A DNA stretch of 64,000 bases from Actinoplanes ianthinogenes. GTDB taxonomy: Bacteria > Actinomycetota > Actinomycetes > Mycobacteriales > Micromonosporaceae. Each line of letters begins with the position of its first letter. The stretch's first letter is position 1. The notes under the pieces were generated by a model. It did no database searches. It saw only the letters and a list, made by a program, of their open reading frames with translations, and was not told where the DNA came from. Shown here piece after piece: positions 51,446 to 59,643 of this stretch. The position numbers and the translations under genes were made by a program. The stretch spans positions 8,810,501-8,874,500 of the forward strand of contig NZ_AP023356.1 in assembly GCF_018324205.1 (NCBI RefSeq). Direction: 5' to 3'.

Positions 51446-52903
51446 ATGCCCTCAAGAACGCGCATGGCACTGCCCGTCGCCTGCTACGTCGTGCTGCTCG
51501 TCTCCGCGCTGCAGACCCTGGTCGTCCCGGTCGTCGCCAACATCCGTGCCGACCTCGGCGTCTCGACCAGCGCGGCCAGCTGGGTGGTGACCGCCAACCT
51601 GCTCGCCGCCGCGGTGCTCACCCCGATGCTCGGCCGGCTCGGCGACCTGCACGGGCGCCGCCCGGTGATGCTGGGCGTGCTGGTCGTGGTGCTGCTCGGC
51701 TCGGTGCTCGCCGCCACCACCTCGAGCCTGCCGCTGCTGCTCGCCGGCCGGGTCGCCCAGGCGGCCAGCTTCGGCCTGTTCCCGCTGGCCATCGGCGTGC
51801 TGCGGGAGGAGCTGCCGCCGCAGCGCCTGACCGGCGCGATGGCCCTGGTCAGCGGCATGCTCTCGGTCGGCGCCGGCTTCGGCCTGGTGGTCACCGGCCT
51901 GCTGATGCGCCACGGTGGCGATTACCACCAGCTGTTCTGGCTGTCCACCGCGCTGACCGCGATCGGCCTGGCCGGGGTGTGGACCTTGCCGCGCCGCGCC
52001 GGGGCGGCCACCGGCACCCTGGACTGGACCGGCGCCGCCCTGCTCGGGCTCGGCCTGGTCCTGCTGATCCTGCCCCTGGAGGAGGGCAACGGCTGGGGCT
52101 GGGGCTCGGCCCGGGTGCTCGGCCTGCTGGCCGCCGCGCTCGTCGTGCTGACCGTGTTCGTGCTGTTCGAGCGGCGGGTCACGCACCCGCTGGTCAGCAC
52201 CCGGATGCTCAGCCACCGCCCGATCGTGGTGGCCAACGCGGCCGGGCTCTTCCTCGGCTTCGCGATGTTCGCCGTCTTCCTGTCGGTCTCCCAGCTGGTG
52301 CAGACGCCACCGGCGATCGCCGGCTACGGCTTCGGCGCCTCGGTGCTCGCCGCCAGCCTGGTCTACCTGCTGCCCGGCACGGCCGGCGGCGTGCTCACCG
52401 CTCCGCTGGGTGGCCGGTTGGTGGCCCGCTTCGGCGCCAAGGCGACGCTGGTCCTCGCGGCGGTCCTGGCCGGCGCCGGCTTCGCGCTGCTCGCGGCGCT
52501 GCACTCGGCCACCTGGCAGGTGATCGTCGGGGCGCTGATCGTCAACACCGCGGTCACCTTCGGGTACGCGGCACTGCCCGCCCTCCTGGTCGCCCACGTC
52601 ACGCCCGCCGAGACCGGCATCGCCAACAGCGTGAACTCGATCGCCCGCTCGGTCGGCATGTCGCTGGGCACCGCGTTCGTGGTCACCATGATGACCCGCA
52701 ACCCGATCCCCGGCCCGCTGCCGCTGCCCCGCGAGGCCCAGTTCGTGACGGTCTTCGTGATCGGCGCCGGCCTGGCCGCGATCGCCGCGGTCACCGTCGC
52801 CTGGCTGCTGCCGCGTGTCCGGGAGCCGAAGCTCACCGTGGCCGAGGTGGAGGCCGACGAGGTGCTCGGCGCCGCCGGGCTGGACGTGCCGGCCGTGCGC
52901 TGA
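51446..52903 (+). CDS. MFS drug exporter, DHA2 type, 14 membrane segments
   Basis: 485 residues. ALQTLVVPVVANIRADLGVSTSAASWVVTANLL and GRLGDLHGRRPVML are the opening signature. About fourteen membrane helices are seen, and the C-terminal tail LPRVREPKLTVAEVEADEVLG is cytoplasmic. Proton-coupled efflux of hydrophobic compounds is the family role. Regulated by the divergent TetR gene. Confidence 0.92.
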   Translation: MPSRTRMALPVACYVVLLVSALQTLVVPVVANIRADLGVSTSAASWVVTANLLAAAVLTPMLGRLGDLHGRRPVMLGVLVVVLLGSVLAATTSSLPLLLAGRVAQAASFGLFPLAIGVLREELPPQRLTGAMALVSGMLSVGAGFGLVVTGLLMRHGGDYHQLFWLSTALTAIGLAGVWTLPRRAGAATGTLDWTGAALLGLGLVLLILPLEEGNGWGWGSARVLGLLAAALVVLTVFVLFERRVTHPLVSTRMLSHRPIVVANAAGLFLGFAMFAVFLSVSQLVQTPPAIAGYGFGASVLAASLVYLLPGTAGGVLTAPLGGRLVARFGAKATLVLAAVLAGAGFALLAALHSATWQVIVGALIVNTAVTFGYAALPALLVAHVTPAETGIANSVNSIARSVGMSLGTAFVVTMMTRNPIPGPLPLPREAQFVTVFVIGAGLAAIAAVTVAWLLPRVREPKLTVAEVEADEVLGAAGLDVPAVR

Positions 52904-52948
52904 CACCGGGAACGCGGGCCGCGTCCGGTGCTGACGCGGCCCGCGGCC

Positions 52949-53272
52949 CTACGCGTTGCCCAGCCAGATCAGCCGGTCGTCGAAACCGCCGCGCTCCTGC
53001 CGCTTCTGCTCGGCCAACTCGATCAGCTCGGAGCGGCTGACGCCCTGCAACGCCGCCGCCGCGAAACACGCCTCCAGAACGTCGGCGAGCTCCTCGGCCC
53101 GTTCGCTCTCCAGGTACTCGGCGAGCTCCTCGCGCAGCTTGGCCTGCACGTATCCGCGAAACTCGTCCTCGGTGGCGGTGCGCACGATCGGCTCCAGACC
53201 GTCCCGCCGGATGATCTCCGGGATCCGGTCGCGCACCAGCTTTCCTGCCTGTCCGCTTTCGCCGGTCATCAC
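52949..53272 (-). CDS. MazG-like phosphoribosyl-ATP pyrophosphohydrolase family protein
   Basis: 107 residues. It opens KLVRDRIPEIIRRDGLEPIVR, the signature of stand-alone house-cleaning pyrophosphohydrolases, then has KLREELAEYLESERAEELADVLEACF, which supplies the E-x-x-E and E-x-x-D metal ligands. It probably removes non-canonical nucleotides. It starts at ATG 53272 or 53269, 29 nt from the divergent kinase-like gene, with which it may share a promoter region. Confidence 0.88.
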   Translation of the reverse strand: MMTGESGQAGKLVRDRIPEIIRRDGLEPIVRTATEDEFRGYVQAKLREELAEYLESERAEELADVLEACFAAAALQGVSRSELIELAEQKRQERGGFDDRLIWLGNA

Positions 53273-53301
53273 TGGATATTAGACCGGTACTGTCGCTGGG
53301 C

Positions 53302-54075
53302 ATGACCGATGCACAGGTGCTTCAGGACGATCCGCACCGCCGGGTCGTGCGGGTCGGCGACACCGTTCGCCGGCCCGTGCACCCCTGGTCGCCGACGATT
53401 CACGAGGTGCTGCGGCACCTGGAGGCGGTCGGTTTTCCGTACGCGCCGAGGGTGCTCGGGATCGACACGGACGGGCGGGAGGTGCTCACCTACATCGCGG
53501 GGGAGTCCGGCGGGGCGGCATGGTCCAAGGTGGTCGGCGACGCGGGGCTGGTGGCGATGGCCCGGCTGCTGCGGGATTACCACGACGCCGTGCGTGACTT
53601 CCGGCCGGCGGCCGCGGCCGGGTGGGCGGCCAGCGCCGGCGGGTTCGATGCCGGGGACCTGGTCTGTCACGGTGACTTCGGGCCCTGGAACCTGGTGTGG
53701 CGCGGTTGTCAGCCGGTCGGCATCCTGGACTGGGACTACGCCTGGCCGGCCCCGGCCGTCCACGACGTCGCCTACGCCCTCGAATATGTGACACCGTTTC
53801 GCGACGACGCGGTGGCGGCCGCCGACCTGCACCATCCGGCGCCGCCGGACCGCAGGCGCCGGATGGAACTGTTCGCCGAGGCGTACGGGCTCACCACGAT
53901 GGACGGCCTGGTCGACGAGGTCATCACTCAGCAGCATCAGGTCTGGCAGCGGGCCCGGCGACTGGCCGCCGAGGGCCGGCAGCCGCAGGTCGCCTGGGAG
54001 CGGGCCGGCCTGCTCGACGAGGTGGCCCGGCGGATCGAGTGGAGCCGGGCCCACCGGGACATTTTCGGGGGATGA
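53302..54075 (+). CDS. Aminoglycoside phosphotransferase family protein
   Basis: 257 residues. The canonical catalytic loop VCHGDFGPWNLVW and metal-binding GILDWDYAWPAPAVHDVAY are present, after an N-lobe (VVRVGDTVRRPVHPWSPTIHEVLRHLEAVGF) and a hinge EVLTYIAGESGG. Unlike the APH-like gene at 14984, all active-site residues are intact. Substrate unknown; resistance is not implied by family membership alone. Confidence 0.9.
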   Translation: MTDAQVLQDDPHRRVVRVGDTVRRPVHPWSPTIHEVLRHLEAVGFPYAPRVLGIDTDGREVLTYIAGESGGAAWSKVVGDAGLVAMARLLRDYHDAVRDFRPAAAAGWAASAGGFDAGDLVCHGDFGPWNLVWRGCQPVGILDWDYAWPAPAVHDVAYALEYVTPFRDDAVAAADLHHPAPPDRRRRMELFAEAYGLTTMDGLVDEVITQQHQVWQRARRLAAEGRQPQVAWERAGLLDEVARRIEWSRAHRDIFGG

Positions 54076-54146
54076 GCGTCCCCCGCCCGACGAGCTCGAA
54101 GCCCGCTGACCCACAGCCTCGTGCTAGATGGACACGGCGCTGCCGG

Positions 54147-55907
54147 TCAGCGGCAGTTCTTTCCCTTGTTGATGCAGGTGGCGATGCGTTGCATGGTCCG
54201 GGCGGAGTTCACGTTCACGAAGTCGTTGTGGTCGGAGAACGGATTGTGGTTCTCCTCCGGGAAGGAGTCGAGGGCGTACTGGCCCTTCAGCTGGACCGCC
54301 CGCGAGATCTTGTACGACAGGGTGATGCGCAGCTGCGGGATGGCCACGAACCCGGCCGGGCAGGCGCCGGTCTTCCGGTCGGCGAAGGCGACGTGGCTGC
54401 GATGGTTGGCGCTGTCGGTGTTCTTGCCGTCCCAGCAGCCCGGGAAGTCCTGCACCCGCTGGACCTGGCGACCTTCCGGGCACACCGGGTACTTGTCGGA
54501 CAGCCGGTCGGCGAAACCGGAGCAGGTCCAGGTGGCTCGGGCGTTGGCCGGGCCGCGGCTGGTCGGCTTCGCGTCACCGGTCAGTGCGCGCAGGAACTTC
54601 GGCATCGGCACCACCTTGCTCACCGGGTTGCCGCGGTACTCGATCAGCACCGAGGCGGGGCGCACGATGCCGCCGGTGTTGTTCGGCAGTTCCAGATTCG
54701 GGCCCTGCGGATCCGGCAGCGCGACAGCGGACGGTGACGCCGACGGCCGGCCGGTGCCCTGTCCCGTGGTGCTCTGCCGGCCGTCGAGCGTGCAGCCGGC
54801 CAGCTTCTCCAGGCCGTCGGGGCGGGCGGTGGTACGGCCGATGGCGGTGGCGATGCGGTCCAGGACAGCGATCCGCTTGGCTTTCAGCGGGCCGAGAATC
54901 GCGTTGTCCACGAAGGCGGCACCACCCTGCCCGCGGGTGGCGACCAGTCGCTCGTCGGCCTCCGAGATCTGCCGGTCCAGTTCGTCGAGGCTGCGGTCGA
55001 CCTCGGCCAGCGCCGGCGCCGGCACGCCGGGGATTTTGTCGCGTACGCCCGGGCAGTGAATCTGGGGCGTCGCCACCGGGGCGGCCTTCGCCCCAGCGGT
55101 GTGCAGGACCTCGTGGACACCGTCGTAGCTGATGTCGCAGTCGGCCATCGACACCATGCGGCTCGGCCATCGGCCGCCGGCCCGGCGGATCGCGTCACCC
55201 ATCCTCGTCAGCGCGGTTGTCCGGTCCGCACCCAGCTTGCGCAGCACCTCGTTGTTGAGGTCCGCGTTCACGCCCTTGACGGCGAGGATCCGCCGATCTG
55301 CGGAGGCCTCCATCCGATCCAGCTCGGACAGCAGCCCCGCGACCGAGGCCTTTGCGCTGTCCGGCACGGCCGGGAGGCGATCACGGACGGCCGGGCAGAC
55401 CACCGCTCCGGACGTGCCCGACAGCGCCTCACGGACCGTCGCGTCGTCCGCGCGCACCGACTTGTCGATCCGCACGACCGGCCAGAAGTAGGACGACTTG
55501 TCGCCGTTGCGGCACGTCGTGCCGGAGGCGTCCAGGTCCGCGTCGGAGGAGAACGCGGTGATCGCCTTGTTGCCGACGAAGTCGTGCACGTGCTCGGCGC
55601 CGTTGCGGATGCCCGGCTGCGCCACCGGGTTGTCCGGGCTGAACTTGCCGTTGCCGTTCGTGCCGCAGTCCACCGTGAACCGGCCACGCGAGGCATCCCG
55701 GCCGGGCGGTGGGTTCACCACGCCGGCCGCCACCCGCTCGATCGGCACGTACTGATTCAGGCTGGTCGAGGCGTCGGCCTTGCCATCGCCTCCACCGCTG
55801 ACGAACGTGACGGTCAGAACTCCGGCAGCGGCGAGCGCGGTGCCGGCCGCGAGGATCCGTACCAGGACCGGGTTCTTCGGCGAAGGCCGTCGGTAACGAG
55901 CTGTCAC
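54147..55907 (-). CDS. Secreted DUF1996 protein with an internal duplicated insert
   Basis: 586 residues from GTG 55907 with GAGGAGAAG upstream. A membrane anchor or signal lies at 14-36. The DUF1996 domain is split: its first part (about 65-150: RFTVDCG, AEHVHDFVGN, SSYFWPVVRID) and last part (about 400-586: CSGFADRLSDKYPVCPEG, FPGCWDGKNTDSANHRSHVAF, ACPAGFVAIPQLRITLSYK) are separated by two tandem helical repeats, residues 171-257 and 285-372. Each runs from a CPxVRD motif to a closing cysteine. The function of DUF1996 is unknown; it is often secreted with carbohydrate-active proteins. Confidence 0.83.
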   Translation of the reverse strand: MTARYRRPSPKNPVLVRILAAGTALAAAGVLTVTFVSGGGDGKADASTSLNQYVPIERVAAGVVNPPPGRDASRGRFTVDCGTNGNGKFSPDNPVAQPGIRNGAEHVHDFVGNKAITAFSSDADLDASGTTCRNGDKSSYFWPVVRIDKSVRADDATVREALSGTSGAVVCPAVRDRLPAVPDSAKASVAGLLSELDRMEASADRRILAVKGVNADLNNEVLRKLGADRTTALTRMGDAIRRAGGRWPSRMVSMADCDISYDGVHEVLHTAGAKAAPVATPQIHCPGVRDKIPGVPAPALAEVDRSLDELDRQISEADERLVATRGQGGAAFVDNAILGPLKAKRIAVLDRIATAIGRTTARPDGLEKLAGCTLDGRQSTTGQGTGRPSASPSAVALPDPQGPNLELPNNTGGIVRPASVLIEYRGNPVSKVVPMPKFLRALTGDAKPTSRGPANARATWTCSGFADRLSDKYPVCPEGRQVQRVQDFPGCWDGKNTDSANHRSHVAFADRKTGACPAGFVAIPQLRITLSYKISRAVQLKGQYALDSFPEENHNPFSDHNDFVNVNSARTMQRIATCINKGKNCR

Positions 55908-56023
55908 GTGCTTCTCCTCATCGTGGAACCACCGCCGCGGCAAGCGACGTCGCCCCTCGATACGCGAGCCGTACGCGTCCGGATCGCGGAACCCGGTCCA
56001 GGTAAGGAGTCGGTAATAACTAG

Positions 56024-56956
56024 CTAATCGGGCAGCAGCACGAGCTTGCCGCGCACGTGGCCCTGCTCCAGCACGCGCTGCGCCTGCGCGGCCTCGGCGA
56101 GCGGGAACTCCCGGGCCACCTCGACGCGCAGCCGGCCGGCGTCGGCCAGCGCGGCCAGGGTCGCGAGCTGGTCGCCGTCCGGGCGGACGAAGACGTACCG
56201 TCCGCCCTGCTCTTTGACCTGCGGGTCGACGACCGAGGCGTGCCGGGCGGGGGAGCGGACCAGCCGCGGCGACTGGCTCAGCGCGGCGCCGCCGACGAAG
56301 TCCAGCGCCGCGTCGACCCGGCCGTCCCCACCGGTCAGCGACGCCAGGCGGTCCGGCAGGTCGTCGCCGTACTCGATCGGTTCGCAGCCCAGTCCGCGCA
56401 GGAAGTCGTGGTTGGTCTTCGAGGCGGTGCCGATGACGCGGGCCGCGCCCAGCGCCCGGGCCAGCTGCACCGCCAGGTGTCCCACCCCGCCGGCGGCCGC
56501 GTGCACCAGGACGACGTCGCCCGGACCGGCGTCGACCGCCAGCAGCATCTGCCACGCGGTCAGTCCGGCCAGGGGCAGGCCGCCCGCCTGCGCGAAGGTC
56601 AGCGAGGACGGCTTGTGCGCGACCGCGCCCTCGGCGACGGAGACCAGTTCGGCGTACGTGCCGTGCTGCACCGTGTCCTTGCGCGCGTACGCCATCACCT
56701 CGTCCCCGGCGGCGAACCCGGTGACCGCCGGCCCGACCGCGTCCACCACCCCGGCCACGTCCCAGCCCGGGATCAGCGGCGTGTGATGCGGGAAGGCGCC
56801 GCGCAGATGGCCCTGCCGGATCTTGTAGTCGACCGGGTTCAGGCCGGCGCCGCGCACCCGGATGCGGACGACGTCCGGCCCGACCGGCGGATCCGGCAGC
56901 TCCACCAGCCGCAGCACGTCGGCGTCACCGTAGTCGTCCAGCGCGATAGCTCTCAT
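56024..56956 (-). CDS. NADP-dependent quinone-oxidoreductase-like (MDR) enzyme
   Basis: 310 residues with the zinc-less medium-chain reductase fold: MRAIALDDYGDADVLRL, GLNPVDYKIRQG, IPGWDVAGVV and GDEVMAY, then the Rossmann segment VLVHAAAGGVGHLAVQLARALGA. The tail is VLEQGHVRGKLVLLPD. Probably reduces quinones or enones with NADPH. The 116 nt to the upstream end of the DUF1996 gene hold nothing notable. It follows the tautomerase gene by 37 nt and may be cotranscribed. Confidence 0.92.
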   Translation of the reverse strand: MRAIALDDYGDADVLRLVELPDPPVGPDVVRIRVRGAGLNPVDYKIRQGHLRGAFPHHTPLIPGWDVAGVVDAVGPAVTGFAAGDEVMAYARKDTVQHGTYAELVSVAEGAVAHKPSSLTFAQAGGLPLAGLTAWQMLLAVDAGPGDVVLVHAAAGGVGHLAVQLARALGAARVIGTASKTNHDFLRGLGCEPIEYGDDLPDRLASLTGGDGRVDAALDFVGGAALSQSPRLVRSPARHASVVDPQVKEQGGRYVFVRPDGDQLATLAALADAGRLRVEVAREFPLAEAAQAQRVLEQGHVRGKLVLLPD

Positions 56957-56993
56957 GCCGCCCGGATTGCCCGATCCCGCCGCGGCTAATCAC

Positions 56994-57386
56994 CTACCGC
57001 CCGCTGTCGATCACCCGGCCGCCGAGCCCGGACCGGGAGGTGGGCTGGCCGACCAGCTCGACGAGCACCTCGTCGTGGCGACCCGCACCGAACACGGCGG
57101 TGACCGCGTCGGTGAACGCGGTCACGAGCCGCGCGATCACGGTGCCGGCGTCCTCCCGCGCGAACACCTCCTCGCGCATCCCGAAGCTGACCGCCGGCGC
57201 CGCCGTCGTGACCGGCACCCCGCCACGTGCCCACCGACCGGCGGGAATGCCGATCAGCCGGACGTCCACCGAGCCACGGACCCAGTCGCCGTACACGGAG
57301 ACCACCGCATCCGTCAGCTCGGTGATCAGGGCGGGCTCACGCCCGGCGAGCTCAGCTTCCAGTGCGTACAGCGTCACGTGCGGCAT
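56994..57386 (-). CDS. Tautomerase-superfamily protein
   Basis: 130 residues. PHVTLYALEAELAGREPALITELTDAVVSVYG starts with the proline that acts as catalytic base in the tautomerase (4-OT/MIF-like) fold once the methionine is removed. A second betaalphabeta unit follows (VSFGMREEVFAREDAGTVIARLVTAFTDAVTAVFG), giving the fused-dimer length. The ATG overlaps the TetR stop by one base (TGATG). Same transcript as the TetR gene and perhaps the MDR gene. Confidence 0.82.
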   Translation of the reverse strand: MPHVTLYALEAELAGREPALITELTDAVVSVYGDWVRGSVDVRLIGIPAGRWARGGVPVTTAAPAVSFGMREEVFAREDAGTVIARLVTAFTDAVTAVFGAGRHDEVLVELVGQPTSRSGLGGRVIDSGR

Positions 57387-58000
57387 CAACGACTCCCGGT
57401 CGTGGGCGTGAACAGCCGATCGAGCTGATTGTTCAGGATCCGCAGCGCCGCGGCACCGTCACGCTGACCGCCCAGCACGCTCGACCCCAGCCCGTTGGTC
57501 AGCGCGAGCAGCGCCGCCGCGGTCAGTGCCGGGTCCACGTCGGGGGCCACGTCGCCGGCCTCCTGAGCTTCGGTGATCTGGCCGGCGAGCAGCGACTCCA
57601 GCCGGTCCGGATAGGTGGTGCCGTGCCGCTTGTCCAGCTCCGGCTCGCTGAACACCAGCGTGTAGAACCCCGTGTACGCCCGGGTCAGCCGCACGCTCTC
57701 CTCGTCGGTCGGCAGCGCGGCGGTGAGCGTGCCGTACACGATGCTGCGCGGGGTCGCCGGGCCGAGCGCCCGGATGCCGGCCCGCACCCGCTCGGTGAGC
57801 TGCTCCGCGAGGTAGGCGAGCGCGGCCACCAGCAGCTCCTCCTTGGTGTGGAAGTAGTACTGCACCAGCCGCAGCGAGACACCGGCCTCGGCCGCCACCT
57901 CGCGCATGGTCGCCGACTGCAGGCCGCGCGTGCTCGCGATCCGCAGGAGCGCCTCGCCGATCTGCCGCCGTCGCTGCTCATGGTCCACCCGTTTCGGCAC
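57386..58000 (-). CDS. TetR family regulator (BetI-like)
   Basis: 204 residues from GTG 58000. The HTH is RRRQIGEALLRIASTRGLQSATMREVAAEAGVSLRLVQYYFHTKEELLVAAL. The ligand domain is of the TetR_C_6/BetI type. Divergent from the alpha/beta hydrolase at 58068 with a three-half-site operator between them; translationally coupled to the tautomerase gene. It therefore probably controls both transcripts in response to a small molecule processed by these enzymes. Confidence 0.92.
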   Translation of the reverse strand: MPKRVDHEQRRRQIGEALLRIASTRGLQSATMREVAAEAGVSLRLVQYYFHTKEELLVAALAYLAEQLTERVRAGIRALGPATPRSIVYGTLTAALPTDEESVRLTRAYTGFYTLVFSEPELDKRHGTTYPDRLESLLAGQITEAQEAGDVAPDVDPALTAAALLALTNGLGSSVLGGQRDGAAALRILNNQLDRLFTPTTGSR

Positions 58001-58017
58001 GCCTGTGATGGTACGCC

Positions 58018-58046
58018 CGTATCAAATACGTGATACGGTCGTATCA
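58018..58046. promoter_or_regulatory. Three-half-site TetR operator
   Basis: CGTATCA (58018-58024), TGATACG (58031-58037) and CGTATCA (58040-58046) are perfect 7-bp half-sites in alternating orientation, giving two overlapping inverted repeats with spacers of 6 and 2 bp. The site lies 18 nt from the TetR start and 22 nt from the hydrolase start. GGAGGA for the hydrolase follows it. Confidence 0.8.
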
Positions 58047-58067
58047 CGAACCCGATCGGAGGATACG

Positions 58068-58946
58068 ATGCCCGTCGGCGAATTCCGGAGCGATCGAGCC
58101 CGCGACCGTTTCTTCACCGCCTACCAGGACGCCGTCGACCGGCTCTGGCCGGCCGGCTCCGTCGATGCCGAGATCGACACCACTTTCGGTACGACCAGGG
58201 TGCACCGCCTCGGCGCCGGCGACGACACCCCGTTCGTGCTCCTGCCCGGCTCCGGTGGGCCGGCGCTGATGTGGCACGCCTACGTCGGCCGCCTCGCCGC
58301 GTCACGCCCGGTGATCGCCATCGACCCGATCGGCGAGCCGGGCCCGTCCGTCCAGACCCGAGCCATCGACACCGGCGACGAGTGGTCCCGGTGGCTCGGC
58401 GAGGTGCTGACCACGCTCGGCGTCACCCGCGCCCACCTGGTCGGCACGTCGTACGGCGGCTGGGTGGCCCTGCACCACGCCCTGCACTCCCCGGACACCG
58501 TCGCCAGCCTCGCCCTGCTCGACCCGGGCGGCTTCGGCAAGGTCAGCGGAAAGTTCATCGCCTGGCTCGTCGCCTGCGGGCTGGCGGGCTTCACCCCCAG
58601 GCCGGTCCGGCACGCGCTGTCCCGCCCGCTGCGCAACGTGACGCTGCGCGAGGACGACGCCATGCGCCTGGTCCGAGCCAGCTTCGGCTTCCGGCGCCGG
58701 CACGTCCTGCCCGACACGTTCACCGGCGAGCAGCTCGGCCGGATCACCGCGCCCACGCTGGTGATGCTCGGCGGCCACAGCCAGCTGTACGACGCCCGCG
58801 AGGTGGCGGCCACCGTCACCGCCCACATGCCCCACGCGACCGTCGAGATCGTCCCCGAGGCCGGGCACGACCTGGTTCTCCAGCATCCCGGCAAGTTCGC
58901 CGACCGGATAGCCGCCTTCGCCGAGACCGCCCCGGCCCGCCCCTGA
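58068..58946 (+). CDS. Alpha/beta hydrolase
   Basis: 292 residues from ATG 58068 with GGAGGA upstream. The fold shows FVLLPGSGGPALMWHAYVGRLA (oxyanion region), HLVGTSYGGWVALHHAL (nucleophile Ser in GxSxG), an acidic residue near LVMLGGHSQLYDAREV and EAGHDLVLQHP (catalytic His). Cytoplasmic, no signal peptide. Its substrate could be an ester or lactone; the divergent TetR operator implies induction by a ligand. Confidence 0.9.
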   Translation: MPVGEFRSDRARDRFFTAYQDAVDRLWPAGSVDAEIDTTFGTTRVHRLGAGDDTPFVLLPGSGGPALMWHAYVGRLAASRPVIAIDPIGEPGPSVQTRAIDTGDEWSRWLGEVLTTLGVTRAHLVGTSYGGWVALHHALHSPDTVASLALLDPGGFGKVSGKFIAWLVACGLAGFTPRPVRHALSRPLRNVTLREDDAMRLVRASFGFRRRHVLPDTFTGEQLGRITAPTLVMLGGHSQLYDAREVAATVTAHMPHATVEIVPEAGHDLVLQHPGKFADRIAAFAETAPARP

Positions 58947-59190
58947 CGTGATCAGCGAAGCTGAATACGACAGGGCGAGCGGAATCGTTCGCACCAAAAA
59001 GGTTCACCCCGGCGGCCGAAGGCACCCCGATTGATGACGATCATGCGAAGGCCCGGCAAGGCGACGCCAGTTCCTCGGCCGCAGGGAGTCCTGGGGCTGT
59101 TCCGCGACGCATGCCGGGAACGGCGCGGCCGGACCGTGCGAGGCGGGAACGCGGTGCTCATGGCGTACGAAAAAGGGTTGGGGAAAGCGG
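58947..59190. other. Gene-poor gap
   Basis: No supported gene. A 78-codon frame at 59031-59267 is rich in arginine and proline, has no ribosome binding site and overlaps the lipoprotein gene. The string AAAAAGG occurs twice, at about 58996 and 59169. Nothing else is recognised. Confidence 0.4.
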
Positions 59191-59529
59191 TCAGCGAGGG
59201 TAGACGGTCAGTGCCCCATCGGCGTCGCAGTGGGGTGGCACCGCCGCCGGGCGGCCCCGGACGGTGATCGTCTCGCCGTCGGTGACCTGGCCGAGCGGCA
59301 TGCCGACCAGGGCCCAGCGGTGACCCTTAGCGGTCAGCACCACGCATTCGCCGGAGGTGTCGACCGGGCCGGTGAGCACGATCGGGGCGCCGCGGCGATC
59401 CTGTGGATATTCCGGGTCGCCTCGCGACGACGGGCTGGTGGTGGGCATGACGGCTCCGGAGGGGTGCGGCGCGGGCGCCTCGTGGCAGGCCGCGGGCACC
59501 AGCAGGAGGGCGATCAGGACCTTACGCAT
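59191..59529 (-). CDS. Small lipoprotein of unknown function
   Basis: 112 residues from ATG 59529 (MRKVLIALLLVPAAC); ATG 59544 is an alternative. The lipobox VPAAC predicts a lipid-anchored extracellular protein. After a Pro/Ser linker the sequence has an OB-like beta pattern (PIVLTGPVDTSGECVVLTAKGHRWALVG, GETITVRGRPAAVPPHC). No family is certain. Divergent from the BNR-repeat gene. Confidence 0.68.
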   Translation of the reverse strand: MRKVLIALLLVPAACHEAPAPHPSGAVMPTTSPSSRGDPEYPQDRRGAPIVLTGPVDTSGECVVLTAKGHRWALVGMPLGQVTDGETITVRGRPAAVPPHCDADGALTVYPR

Positions 59530-59643
59530 GTAGTTGTGACGCATCGACCGCTGTGCCGGTTTCATCATTTGGCTTATTGACCAAGCTGGATGGTTGTGTG
59601 GGCTGTTCCGGTCGTGAAAGTTCTGCTTGTGGGAGGTGAGGCA

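Noticed and set aside
59031..59267. A 78-codon plus-strand frame after the alpha/beta hydrolase
   Set aside because: Arg/Pro/Gly-rich without motifs, and its end overlaps the lipoprotein gene on the other strand.
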